In this document: positions 26,071-34,438 of the stretch, in pieces
Layout of the letters: the number at the start of each line of letters is the position of its first letter
Numbering within the stretch: the first letter of the stretch is position 1
Assembly (NCBI RefSeq): GCF_024699925.1
Contig: NZ_JAJOMX010000001.1
Location: forward strand, 5,246,001 to 5,310,000
Origin: Mesorhizobium sp. J428
GTDB lineage: Bacteria > Pseudomonadota > Alphaproteobacteria > Rhizobiales > Rhizobiaceae
Length of the DNA stretch: 64,000 nt
Direction: 5' to 3'
Translations under genes and position numbers: made by a program
Notes under the pieces: generated by a model
What the model was told of the DNA's origin: nothing
Databases searched by the model: none
The model's input: only the letters and a program-made list of their open reading frames with translations

Positions 26071-27831
26071 ATGACCGTGCTCGCAAATTTGCTCCGCATC
26101 GCATCGGTGGCACTATCGCTTGCCCTGCCCTCACCCGCGCTCGCCCAGCAAGCAACTGACACGATAGCGCCCGAGGCGGCCACCGGCACGGCGCCGAAGG
26201 CGGCAACACACGCGCAGCGCCATATGGTGGCAGCCGCCAATCCGGTCGCTGCCCAGGCCGGACTAGACGTGCTGCGCGCCGGCGGCTCGGCAGCGGATGC
26301 AATTGTGGCGGTGCAGACCGTGCTCGGCCTGGTCGAGCCGCAATCGTCCGGCCTCGGCGGCGGCGCGTTCCTCGTCTGGTACGACGCGGCGTCGGGCAAA
26401 GTCACGACCTTCGACGGACGGGAAACGGCACCGAAAGCAGCCACGGGTGACCTCTTTCTCGGCACCGACGGCAAGCCGCTGAAATTCTTCGACGCCGTCG
26501 TCGGCGGCCGGTCGGTCGGCACACCTGGCGTCGTTCGGCTGCTCGAGACGGTACACAGCCCCTACGGCAAGCTCGGCTGGGCCGACCTCTTCAATCCGGC
26601 GATCGATCTCGCTAAGGAAGGCTTCGCCGTGTCGCCACGACTGGCCGCACTCGTGGCCGACGATGCCGACAAGCTCGGCACACAGGCCTCGACGCGTGAT
26701 TATTTCTTCCCGGCCGGCAAGCCGATCGCGGCGGGAGAAACACTCAGGAATCCGGCCTATGCCGAAACGCTCTCGTCAATTGCCAGGGACGGTCCTGACG
26801 CCTTCTACAAGGGGCCAATCGCCGCCAGTATCGTAGAGGCCGTCAGGAGCCATCCGAACAATCCTGGCCTCCTCTCAGGCGAAGACCTTGCCGACTACAA
26901 GACAATCAAGCGTCCGGCGGTTTGCGCGCCTTATCGTGGCCTCGAAGTCTGTGGCATGGGACCGCCCTCCTCCGGCGCGCTGGCCATCGGCCAGATACTG
27001 GGCATGGTCGAGCCCTTCGAACTCGCGACGCTCGGGCCGGACGATCCGGAAAGCTGGCGCATCCTCGGCGATGCGACCCGCCTCGCCTTCGCCGACCGCG
27101 AGCGCTATGTCGCCGACGCGGACTTCGTCTCGATCCCGAAGGGACTGCTCAACGCCGACTACCTTAGCACCCGCTCCGCCCTGTTGCGCCGTCCGACCGC
27201 CCTGCCCCAGGACAGCGTAATCGCAGGCGATCCGCCCTGGGACAAGGCCGAATTGCGCCGCGACGGCTTCTCGCTCGACATGCCGTCGACCACGCATTTC
27301 GTCGTCGTCGACGACGCAGGCAACATCGCTTCGATGACGAGTTCGATTGAGAACGGCTTCGGCTCAAGGCTGATGACGGGCGGCTTCCTGCTCAACAACC
27401 AGCTGACCGACTTCTCCTTCGCACCGGAGGAGGATGGCCGCGCCGTTGCGAACCGCGTCGAGCCGGGCAAGCGGCCGCGCTCCTCGATGTCGCCGACGAT
27501 CATCCTCAGGGATGGCAAACCGGTGTTTGCGCTCGGCTCGCCCGGCGGATCGAGCATCATTCCCTATGTCGCGAAGACCATCGTCGCATTGGTCGACTGG
27601 AAGATGGGCATCAGCGAGGCCATCGCCCTGCCACATCTGACGAACCGCTTCGGCACCTACGATGTGGAAGCCGGGACGTCGGCGCTGTCACTTGTGAAAG
27701 ACCTGGAGGCGCTGGGCTACAAGACCGCGGCGAAGGAGCAGAATTCGGGTCTGCAGGGCGTCGCAATCACGGCGAACGGCATCGACGGCGGCGCCGATCC
27801 GCGCCGCGAGGGCGTCGTGGTCGGCGATTGA
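26071..27831 (+). CDS. ggt: Gamma-glutamyltransferase
   Basis: 586-residue periplasmic enzyme that hydrolyses or transpeptidates the gamma-glutamyl bond of glutathione. It has a signal peptide (residues 1-26, LALPSPALA), the large-subunit motif VEPQSSGLGGGAFLVWYD, and the autoprocessing/catalytic Thr407 in MPSTTHFVVVDDAGN, where self-cleavage generates the small subunit. The later RPRSSMSPTII and ALGSPGGSSII motifs form the substrate pocket. Start ATG 26071 has AGGAGG 7 nt upstream. It is convergent with the peroxidase gene, ending 3 bp from it. Confidence 0.95.
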   Translation: MTVLANLLRIASVALSLALPSPALAQQATDTIAPEAATGTAPKAATHAQRHMVAAANPVAAQAGLDVLRAGGSAADAIVAVQTVLGLVEPQSSGLGGGAFLVWYDAASGKVTTFDGRETAPKAATGDLFLGTDGKPLKFFDAVVGGRSVGTPGVVRLLETVHSPYGKLGWADLFNPAIDLAKEGFAVSPRLAALVADDADKLGTQASTRDYFFPAGKPIAAGETLRNPAYAETLSSIARDGPDAFYKGPIAASIVEAVRSHPNNPGLLSGEDLADYKTIKRPAVCAPYRGLEVCGMGPPSSGALAIGQILGMVEPFELATLGPDDPESWRILGDATRLAFADRERYVADADFVSIPKGLLNADYLSTRSALLRRPTALPQDSVIAGDPPWDKAELRRDGFSLDMPSTTHFVVVDDAGNIASMTSSIENGFGSRLMTGGFLLNNQLTDFSFAPEEDGRAVANRVEPGKRPRSSMSPTIILRDGKPVFALGSPGGSSIIPYVAKTIVALVDWKMGISEAIALPHLTNRFGTYDVEAGTSALSLVKDLEALGYKTAAKEQNSGLQGVAITANGIDGGADPRREGVVVGD

Positions 27832-27834
27832 GCG

Positions 27835-29082
27835 TCAGTTCGACGGCGAAGCCCCGACGTCGAGGGTTTTCAGAAACGCAGCCAATGCGCTCTTCTCGCG
27901 TTCGGACAGCGTCAGCGGCTGCAACTCGCTCTCCCCCTTCGGCGGACGCGGCGCAGCCGCATAGTGCTCGATCACGTCCCCGATCGTGGCGATCTGGCCA
28001 GAATGCATGTAGGGCGGGCGCGACGCAGCCCCGCGCAGCGACGGCGTCTTGAAGGCCCGGACCATCAGCGGGTCGTCCTTTGCCACGAAGCGCAGCTCGC
28101 CGCATTGCTCCGGCTTCGCATCGCTGTAGCGGCCAAGGCAGTTGAACGGATCGGCGAGCGCCTTCGGAATTCCGCCCGCGCGACCGGAATCCTCCGGCAA
28201 TTCCGGTGGCTGCGGCACGCCGGTATTGTGGAAATGCTCGTCGCTGAACCGCGGTCCGGCATGGCAGGTCACGCAATTGGCGCGGCCGATGAACAGCTTC
28301 AGACCGAGCTTCTCCGTCTCGTCGAACGCGGCATCGCCTTGCGGCGTCTCGCCCGCCGCGATCGCCTTCGCAAACCGGTCGAAGCGCGTTTCCTCGTGGC
28401 GAATGGAGCGCTCGAAGGCAGCGAGCGACTTGCCGATATTGGCGAAGACGGCGTCGATCTCCGCGCGTTTCGCGTCGGGAATCGTCGCCCACGCAGCCCG
28501 CTCCTCGGCAGAGCCGAGCGGGCCGGCATTGGGCGGAACATCCGAGAGATCGGGCGGCGGTCCGAAGATGCGTTCGTAGCGATCGTTCAGCGACGCCGAA
28601 ATGAAGTGCGCATAGGCGGTGCGGTTGCCGCCGTGCTCGCGCGCATCCTCCAGTGGTCCCAGCGCCTGCGCCCAGAGACTGTCCTTGCGACCATCCCAGA
28701 ACTGCCAGGGGCTATGGGCGACGCCGGCGAGCGGCATGGTCCGGCGATCCGTCACCCCCACGCCGCGGGCGAGCGGCAGGTCGTCCTGGAACTGCCGGTC
28801 GACCTGATGGCAGGTCGAGCACGACACGTCGCCTTGACCGGACAGGCGCGGTTCGAAGAATAGCGTCGCGCCGAAGGCGGCGGCGAGCCGATCGTCGGCG
28901 AAGCGGTTCGACGGATCGGCGGGCAGCGGCGGCAGGGCGTCGAGCGACAGCGAAGCGATCGTCGCCTTCTCAGCTTCCGAGAACTCCTCGCCGGAGCACC
29001 CGGCGATAACGCCGAGCACGACGATGACAACGCCGGAAAGCGTGCGGCGAAAGGCGCTAAAGGCTGAGGTTGAATATGACAT
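27835..29082 (-). CDS. Di-heme cytochrome c peroxidase family lipoprotein
   Basis: 415 residues. A lipobox (VIAGC, Cys29) suggests an outer- or inner-membrane-anchored periplasmic lipoprotein. Two heme-attachment motifs are visible, CSTCH (residues 88-92) and CVTCH (~240). The second domain ends with SLRGAASRPPYMHSG, the usual segment providing an axial Met. This is the CcpA/MauG/MbnH superfamily; which reaction it performs (H2O2 reduction or oxidation of a protein partner) cannot be told. ATG 29082 has GGAG 8 nt upstream and overlaps the FixH-like gene by 26 bp, so the two are co-translated. Confidence 0.9.
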   Translation of the reverse strand: MSYSTSAFSAFRRTLSGVVIVVLGVIAGCSGEEFSEAEKATIASLSLDALPPLPADPSNRFADDRLAAAFGATLFFEPRLSGQGDVSCSTCHQVDRQFQDDLPLARGVGVTDRRTMPLAGVAHSPWQFWDGRKDSLWAQALGPLEDAREHGGNRTAYAHFISASLNDRYERIFGPPPDLSDVPPNAGPLGSAEERAAWATIPDAKRAEIDAVFANIGKSLAAFERSIRHEETRFDRFAKAIAAGETPQGDAAFDETEKLGLKLFIGRANCVTCHAGPRFSDEHFHNTGVPQPPELPEDSGRAGGIPKALADPFNCLGRYSDAKPEQCGELRFVAKDDPLMVRAFKTPSLRGAASRPPYMHSGQIATIGDVIEHYAAAPRPPKGESELQPLTLSEREKSALAAFLKTLDVGASPSN

Positions 29083-29497
29083 CGTCCTCTCCAGCCGCGG
29101 CCTTGACGCGAAGCTTGAATTCCCACCAGCCGGACATGTTGAAGCGCACGCCCTCGATCCGGTAGCGCCCCTCGCCCAGAGAAGCCGTGACCTGCGGCGC
29201 CGTCGGCAGGCCGTGGCCATGCTGAGGCATGCCGCCATCGACCGTAATCTGCGCGTCTTCGACCGGCTCTCCAGCCGGCGTGTGCACCGTCACGATCCAA
29301 CTGTGCAGCGTATTACGCTCGAAGGCCGGATTCTCCGGCGCAATCTCGACGGCAAAGAGGCCTTTGGCGGTCGTCCTGCCCCGAGACAGATCGAGATTCG
29401 ACGGCGGCGCCATGGCGATCATCATGTAGGCGATCACCGCCAGCACGATAGCCAGCAGAACTGCGGAAACGACGATGACCTTGCGGCTGCGCAGCAT
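29057..29497 (-). CDS. FixH/YtkA-like periplasmic protein
   Basis: A 146-residue single-pass protein: transmembrane helix at residues ~7-28, then a beta-sandwich of the FixH/YtkA-like type with WIVTVHTPAGEPVEDAQITV, DGGMPQHGHG (Met/His-rich, potentially copper-binding) and RFNMSGWWEFKLRV. FixH helps mature cbb3 oxidase, but there are no fixGIS or ccoNOQP genes here. The overlap with the di-heme peroxidase gene points to a dedicated partner. Start ATG 29497 has GAGGAGAA upstream. Confidence 0.82.
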   Translation of the reverse strand: MLRSRKVIVVSAVLLAIVLAVIAYMMIAMAPPSNLDLSRGRTTAKGLFAVEIAPENPAFERNTLHSWIVTVHTPAGEPVEDAQITVDGGMPQHGHGLPTAPQVTASLGEGRYRIEGVRFNMSGWWEFKLRVKAAAGEDDVIFNLSL

Positions 29498-29629
29498 TGA
29501 ATATTCTCCTCTTCATCAATGCCCAGACAGGCTGAGGCTTCCGGTTACTGGAAGGTCAAGCGCCTTTTTGCAGACCTTGTCGCCGAACCGGCGGAACCCT
29601 TATAGACGACGCGACGAAGGGAGAAGCGA

Positions 29630-30550
29630 ATGGATCGCAAGGGCGTCGCCTCGGTGGGAGAATGCATGCTGGAACTGTCCGCGCGCCCGGATGGCGCGTG
29701 GACGCTCGGCTATGCCGGCGACACCTTCAACACATTATGGGCAATCCGGGCGCTGACGCAGTTGCCGTGCGATTATGTCTCCGCCTTCGGCGACGACCCG
29801 TTTTCGGCCAAGCAGACGTCGTTCTTCGCCGAGGCCGGGATCGGCGTGGCGGCAAGCCCGGTGATCCCCGGCGCGCGGCCCGGTCTTTACGCCATTACGC
29901 TGACGGGCGCGGAGCGATCCTTCACCTACTGGCGCAGCGACGCAGCGGCGCGGCAACTGGCATCCGATGGCGGAAAGTTGGCGAAAAGCCTTGAAGATCG
30001 AGCGCTTGTCTACTTTTCCGGAATCACCCTGGCAATTCTGGAACCCGCCGCGCGATCGGTCCTGCTCGCCGCGATCAGCGCTGCGCGCGCGGCCGGCAGC
30101 CTCATCGCCTTCGACCCCAACTACAGGCCCCGCATGTGGAGGTCGTCGGATGAGGCCCGGGCGATGATCGCGGAGGCGATCTCCATCACCGACATTGCCC
30201 TACCGACCTTTCCCGATGAGCAGGCCCTTTTCGGCGACGTTGGTCCCGAAGCCACGGCGGAGCGCCTAAGACGCGCCGGCGTGAGGGAGATCGTGGTGAA
30301 GAACGGAGCCGATCCTGCCCTGGTGGTGGACAGGTCGGATTCCTACCTGGTCCCCGCGCTTCGCGTCGACGCGGTGGATACGACCGGCGCCGGCGACAGC
30401 TTCAACGGCGGCTACCTCGCGGCGGCGCTGGACGGGCGGTCGCCGCTGGACTCGGCCGCGCTGGCGCATCGCGTCGCCGCCACCACCGTGATGGTGCGCG
30501 GCGCGCTGGCACCCTACGAAACCTTGCGTATTGCGGCTAACCTCGGCTGA
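29630..30550 (+). CDS. kdgK: PfkB family sugar kinase, 2-dehydro-3-deoxygluconokinase type
   Basis: A 306-residue ribokinase-fold kinase. Signatures: GECMLELS near the N-terminus, GDTFNTLWAIRAL (substrate lid), FDPNYRPRMW, and the anion hole/catalytic base in DTTGAGDSFNGGY (Asp250, catalytic Asp256). The GE-x-M and FDPNYR-x-x-LW-like segments are typical of KdgK, which makes KDPG from 2-keto-3-deoxygluconate. Start ATG 29630 has GAAGGGAGAAG upstream. A sugar or sugar-acid catabolic operon faces it from the minus strand, supporting the role. Confidence 0.85.
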   Translation: MDRKGVASVGECMLELSARPDGAWTLGYAGDTFNTLWAIRALTQLPCDYVSAFGDDPFSAKQTSFFAEAGIGVAASPVIPGARPGLYAITLTGAERSFTYWRSDAAARQLASDGGKLAKSLEDRALVYFSGITLAILEPAARSVLLAAISAARAAGSLIAFDPNYRPRMWRSSDEARAMIAEAISITDIALPTFPDEQALFGDVGPEATAERLRRAGVREIVVKNGADPALVVDRSDSYLVPALRVDAVDTTGAGDSFNGGYLAAALDGRSPLDSAALAHRVAATTVMVRGALAPYETLRIAANLG

Positions 30551-30567
30551 TACCATCTGAATTTGAA

Positions 30568-30888
30568 ATGCGGACCAACACCGGGTGCGATAGCCTACTC
30601 AACACGGCACTCATCGGCTCACTGGCGATAGCGGGTGTGGTCGGGCTTCTGGCGGCGGTGACGCCCTTCATTGATCATGGCAGCGTTGTCTCGTCGCAGA
30701 CTAAGCCAGTGACAGTGATCTCCGTCGCCAGCGGAAAAGGAGGCGCTTCATATTTCGTCAGATTCGATGACAGCAGAACGATGGTGCTGCGCGGACCGAC
30801 TCTGCCACTCTACCCTGCGGGCAGTTCGATCACGGTCACGATCGACCGGTACGCCGACGGAACGATCACACACACAATACCGAGATAG
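30568..30888 (+). CDS. Small membrane-anchored hypothetical protein
   Basis: 106 residues: a helix (residues ~11-33, NTALIGSLAIAGVVGLLAAV) followed by a small beta-rich domain (VTVISVASGKGGASYFVRF, TVTIDRYADGTITHTI). Not assigned to a family. It lies 17 bp after kdgK with no strong ribosome site, so it is probably read from the kdgK transcript. Its stop is directly adjacent to the inferred ancestral stop of the convergent aldose epimerase gene. Confidence 0.55.
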   Translation: MRTNTGCDSLLNTALIGSLAIAGVVGLLAAVTPFIDHGSVVSSQTKPVTVISVASGKGGASYFVRFDDSRTMVLRGPTLPLYPAGSSITVTIDRYADGTITHTIPR

Positions 30889-31904
30889 TCACGCCAGCCT
30901 GAACCGGCATCCGTCACATGCCGGTAGCGGTCGCCGGGCCAGAGGATCGCCTGGGGGAAATACGGACGGTTGGGCGAATCCGGCCAGGCCTGCGCCTCTA
31001 GGCAGAACCCTGCCCAAGCCTTGTATTTTCGCCCCTGCAGCCCGGACACCTCGCGCGCGACCTTGTGGCCGGCATAGAATTGCACGCCGGGCTCCGTGGT
31101 CCACATCTCCATCTCGACGCCGGACGACGAACCTTGCGCCCAGGCCGCCTGTCTCAGCGGGCCGCGGTGGGAGGAGAGGCAGAAATTGTGGTCGTAGATC
31201 ACCTGCTCGCCAGCCTTCTCCAGACGAATGGGACGGGAGAGCTGGAAGTCAAAATCGGTGCCTTCGACGGGCTCCACGATACCGGTCGGGATGAGCTCCT
31301 TATCGACAGGCAGGTAGGCACCGGCATTGATGACCAGGCGATGGTCGAGGATCGAATCCCAGCCGCCATCGTCCAGGTTGAAGTAGGAGTGATTGGTGAG
31401 GTTGCACAGCGTCGGCTGGTCGGTCGTCGCCGACAGTTCGATCGACAGCGTGCCGGGCAGCTTGAGACGGTAGGTGCAGGTGATGTCGAGATTGCCCGGA
31501 AAGCCCATGAACCCGTCGGGGTCGAGCAGCCTCAACGTAATGAAATCGCTGCCGCGCATTTCGAGCGACCAGACGCGCTTGCCGGTGCTTTTCGAGCCGC
31601 CATGCAGGGTATGCTTGCCGAGGAAGTTCGTGTCGGCCTGAAAGCGCTGGCCATCGATGATGAACTTGCCGTTGGCGATGCGGTTCGCGTAACGACCCGC
31701 GATCGCGCCGAAATAGGGCGACGAGGCCGGATAGTCGTCAAAGCGGTCGAAGCCCAGCACCAGAGGCGCCGTATGCCCCTCGAGGCGCAGATCCTGCAGG
31801 ACCGCGCCCCATTCCATGACGGTGGCGGTCAGCCCGCCACCGGAAATATGGTAGCGATGGATGGTCTCGCCTTCCGCGGTCGTCCCGAAGACCTCGCCTT
31901 CCAT
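30810..31904 (-). CDS. galM: Aldose 1-epimerase, probable 3'-end frameshift
   Basis: 364 residues as read. Interconverts alpha and beta anomers of aldoses. Motifs: AGRYANRIANGKF, HTLHGG, NLTNHSYFNLDD with catalytic His, EPGVQFYAGH with catalytic Glu, and RPYFPQAILWPGDRYRHVT. Normal GalM stops a few residues after the last motif. Here the frame runs on ~24 extra residues, while the alternative frame reads C-R-F-R-L-A-stop (TGA 30889-30891), as expected. A single-base deletion near 30916 is therefore likely. It lies 12 bp after the semialdehyde dehydrogenase gene in the same operon. Confidence 0.88.
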   Translation of the reverse strand: MEGEVFGTTAEGETIHRYHISGGGLTATVMEWGAVLQDLRLEGHTAPLVLGFDRFDDYPASSPYFGAIAGRYANRIANGKFIIDGQRFQADTNFLGKHTLHGGSKSTGKRVWSLEMRGSDFITLRLLDPDGFMGFPGNLDITCTYRLKLPGTLSIELSATTDQPTLCNLTNHSYFNLDDGGWDSILDHRLVINAGAYLPVDKELIPTGIVEPVEGTDFDFQLSRPIRLEKAGEQVIYDHNFCLSSHRGPLRQAAWAQGSSSGVEMEMWTTEPGVQFYAGHKVAREVSGLQGRKYKAWAGFCLEAQAWPDSPNRPYFPQAILWPGDRYRHVTDAGSGWRDYLGIVCVIVPSAYRSIVTVIELPAG

Positions 31905-31915
31905 CGCTCTGCCCG

Positions 31916-33370
31916 CTACTTCAGGCCGCCGATGCAGACATACTTGGTATCGAGATAGTCCTCGATGCCCTGGTGCCCGCCTTCCTTGCCGAGGCCGGAT
32001 TCCTTGACGCCACCGAACGGCGCCTCGACCGTGGTGATCAGGCCTTCGTTGATGCCGACCATGCCGTATTTCAGCCCCTCCATCACGCGGAAGGCGCGGT
32101 TAAGCGAGCCTGTATAGGCGTAGGAAGCAAGGCCGAACTGGGTGTCGTTCGCCAGTTGGATCGCCTCCTCCTCGGTCTTGAAACGGAAAACGGGAGCCAG
32201 CGGGCCGAAGATCTCTTCCTTCATGAACATCATGTCGGGCTTCGCCTCGGCGATCACCGTCGGCTGGAAGAAAGAGCCGCCGAGCTCGTGGCGCTTGCCG
32301 CCGGCCACGACCTTGCCGCCCTTGGCGGTCGCATCCTGAATGAACTCCTCGACCTTCTCGACCGCCTTCTCGTCGATCAACGGTCCCTGCTGCGTGCCCG
32401 CGTCGAGCCCGTTGCCGACCTTGAGCTTGTTCGAGGCTGCCGCCAGCTTCTCGACAAAGGCGTCGTAGACGCCCCCCTGCACGAAGAAGCGGTTGGTGCA
32501 GACGCAGGTCTGACCCGAATTGCGATACTTGGCGACCATCGCACCTTCCACGGCGCGATCGATGTCCGCATCGTCGAAAACAAGGAATGGCGCGTTGCCG
32601 CCGAGTTCCATCGACACTTTCTTCACGGTGGAGGCGCACTTCTCCATCAGGATCTTGCCGACCTCTGTCGAGCCGGTGAAGGTCAGCTTGCGCACCAGCG
32701 GGTTGGCGCAGATCTCGTCGCCGATCTCGCTGGCCGAGCCGGTCACAATGTTGACCACGCCCTTGGGGAAGCCGGCCTCCTCGCAGAGCGCGCCCCAGGC
32801 CAAGCCGGAATAGGGCGTCTGCGAGGCGGGCTTCACGACGACGGTGCAGCCGGCGGCGAGCGCCGGGCCGATCTTGCGCGCGAGCATGGAGGACGGGAAG
32901 TTCCAAGGTGTGATGGCCGCGACCACGCCCACCGGCTCCTTGGTCACCAGGATGCGGCGCTCCGCCCATGGGCTCGGCACCGTGTCGCCATAGGTGCGAC
33001 GGCCTTCCTCGGCGAACCACAGGATGTAGGCGGCCGAGATGGCCATCTCGCCTTTGGCCTCGGTAAGCGACTTGCCCTGCTCCATCGTCAGCAGTTCGGC
33101 CAGCGCGTCCTGGTTCTCCAGGATCAGGTCGTGCAGCTTGCGCAGGAGTTTGGACCGGTCGTTGGCGGTCGTCTTCCTCCAGCTCTCGAAGGCGGTCTGC
33201 GCCGCCTCGATGGCACGGCGCGTCTCGGCCTTGCCGGATTTCGGCACAGTGCCGATCTTCAGCGTCGTCGCAGGATTGGTGACGTCGATGGTGGCTCCTG
33301 AATCCGCCTGGATCCATTCGCCGCCGATCAGATTGGCCTGGCGCATGTAGTGGCTGGTCTTCTGGAGCAT
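31916..33370 (-). CDS. gabD: NAD(P)-dependent succinate-semialdehyde dehydrogenase family enzyme
   Basis: A 484-residue aldehyde dehydrogenase. Signatures: PWNFPSSMLARKIGPALAAG, the nucleotide loop FTGSTEVGK, catalytic Glu in MELGGNAP and catalytic Cys in GQTCVCTNRFFV (GabD has this CVCxNR form). It oxidises succinic or another omega-semialdehyde to the acid. Because it sits with kdgK, galM and an Ldh-type reductase, 2-oxoglutarate semialdehyde from pentose or sugar-acid breakdown is an equally good substrate. Start ATG 33370 has AGGAGG 8 nt upstream. Confidence 0.9.
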   Translation of the reverse strand: MLQKTSHYMRQANLIGGEWIQADSGATIDVTNPATTLKIGTVPKSGKAETRRAIEAAQTAFESWRKTTANDRSKLLRKLHDLILENQDALAELLTMEQGKSLTEAKGEMAISAAYILWFAEEGRRTYGDTVPSPWAERRILVTKEPVGVVAAITPWNFPSSMLARKIGPALAAGCTVVVKPASQTPYSGLAWGALCEEAGFPKGVVNIVTGSASEIGDEICANPLVRKLTFTGSTEVGKILMEKCASTVKKVSMELGGNAPFLVFDDADIDRAVEGAMVAKYRNSGQTCVCTNRFFVQGGVYDAFVEKLAAASNKLKVGNGLDAGTQQGPLIDEKAVEKVEEFIQDATAKGGKVVAGGKRHELGGSFFQPTVIAEAKPDMMFMKEEIFGPLAPVFRFKTEEEAIQLANDTQFGLASYAYTGSLNRAFRVMEGLKYGMVGINEGLITTVEAPFGGVKESGLGKEGGHQGIEDYLDTKYVCIGGLK

Positions 33371-33392
33371 TTCGTGGCCTCCTGCCGCCGTT

Positions 33393-34400
33393 TCAAAGGG
33401 CAGCAATCTGTTTGATTTCGTTCAGCAATACGCTGTCGACGGCAATACCGTCGCGCCTTAGCCGCGCACGCATCTCATGGCGTCTCGCCCCAGGCACGCG
33501 CGCGCCGTCGACCTGCATGATGGCCTCGGCCATCTCCGCAAACCGGCTCAAGGCTCTTACCCCACCGAAGGCTTGAGGATCAATCGCAATGATCGTCTGC
33601 CCGCTGCCCGGAGGGCCGCCCTCGGCGTCGAAGAAGGAAGTCTGCTCGTAGGCATAGTTGGCGCCCGTGAGCCCCGCAGCAAGCAGTTCCACCATCAGGG
33701 CGAGCGCAGTGCCCTTGGCGTCGCCGACCGGCACCATGGTGCCGGCCATGGCCGCAGACGCGTCGGTCGTCGGCCTGCCGTCCCGGTCGAGCGCCCAGCC
33801 TTCCGGGATCGGTTCCCCCTTCTGTTCGGCGGCCATGATCTTGCCGCGCGCGACCTTGGACAGGGACAGATCGATCACGATCGGAAAAGTGCCCTCCACC
33901 GGGCAGGCGAACGCGATCGGGTTCGTTCCGTAGAGTGGCGTGCGGCCGCCCCACGGCGATATGCTGGCCGGGGCGTTGGCGAGCATCAGCGCGATGAGGC
34001 CGGCATCGGCGAGCGCTTCGACGACTAGTCCCGTGACACCTGCGTGATGAGAGCGGACGATGCCGGCGGCCGCGATGCCTTGCATCCTGGCCATGTCCCG
34101 GAGTTCGCGCCCGGCAAGATCGAATGCCGGATAGGCAAAGCCGGTCCCGGCATCGACATGGACCGCCGAAGGCCTGGTCCGGATCAGCTTCGGTACGGCG
34201 TGGCCATCGACCTTGCCGGCGCGTGCCTGCGCGGCATAGGCGGCAACGCGGCGCAGGCCATGACCGACCTGCCCCACCAGTTCGGCACCGACGAGCGCAT
34301 CCGCGACCAGACCGGCGTTCTCGATCGAGGTGTCGGATGCGGTCAGCGCCGCTGCGACGAGCGCGTGCGCGACGTCAACCGGAACGATTTCCTGGGTCAC
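33393..34400 (-). CDS. Ldh family (malate/L-lactate/ketoacid) NAD(P)-dependent oxidoreductase
   Basis: 335 residues of the Ldh_2 fold, unrelated to classical Rossmann dehydrogenases. Motifs: GLVADALVGAELVGQVGHGL (HG containing), VRSHHAGVTGLVVEALAD with catalytic His, PWGGRTPLYGTNPIAFACP, IVIDLSLSKVARGKI and GDAKGTALALMVELLAAGL. Relatives reduce 2-oxo acids, 2,3-diketogulonate (YiaK/DlgD) or piperideine-2-carboxylate. GTG 34400 is chosen because the AEC gene stops at 34439; GGAG lies ~10 nt before it. It is 22 bp upstream of gabD. Confidence 0.85.
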   Translation of the reverse strand: MTQEIVPVDVAHALVAAALTASDTSIENAGLVADALVGAELVGQVGHGLRRVAAYAAQARAGKVDGHAVPKLIRTRPSAVHVDAGTGFAYPAFDLAGRELRDMARMQGIAAAGIVRSHHAGVTGLVVEALADAGLIALMLANAPASISPWGGRTPLYGTNPIAFACPVEGTFPIVIDLSLSKVARGKIMAAEQKGEPIPEGWALDRDGRPTTDASAAMAGTMVPVGDAKGTALALMVELLAAGLTGANYAYEQTSFFDAEGGPPGSGQTIIAIDPQAFGGVRALSRFAEMAEAIMQVDGARVPGARRHEMRARLRRDGIAVDSVLLNEIKQIAAL

Positions 34401-34438
34401 GAAAGGGATCTCCGTTTCTGCGCGGTCAAGGTTGCGTC

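Noticed and set aside
29057..29497. Part of a fixGHIS cytochrome oxidase maturation cluster
   Set aside because: No fixG, fixI, fixS or ccoNOQP genes in the surrounding sequence; the overlap is with a di-heme peroxidase instead.
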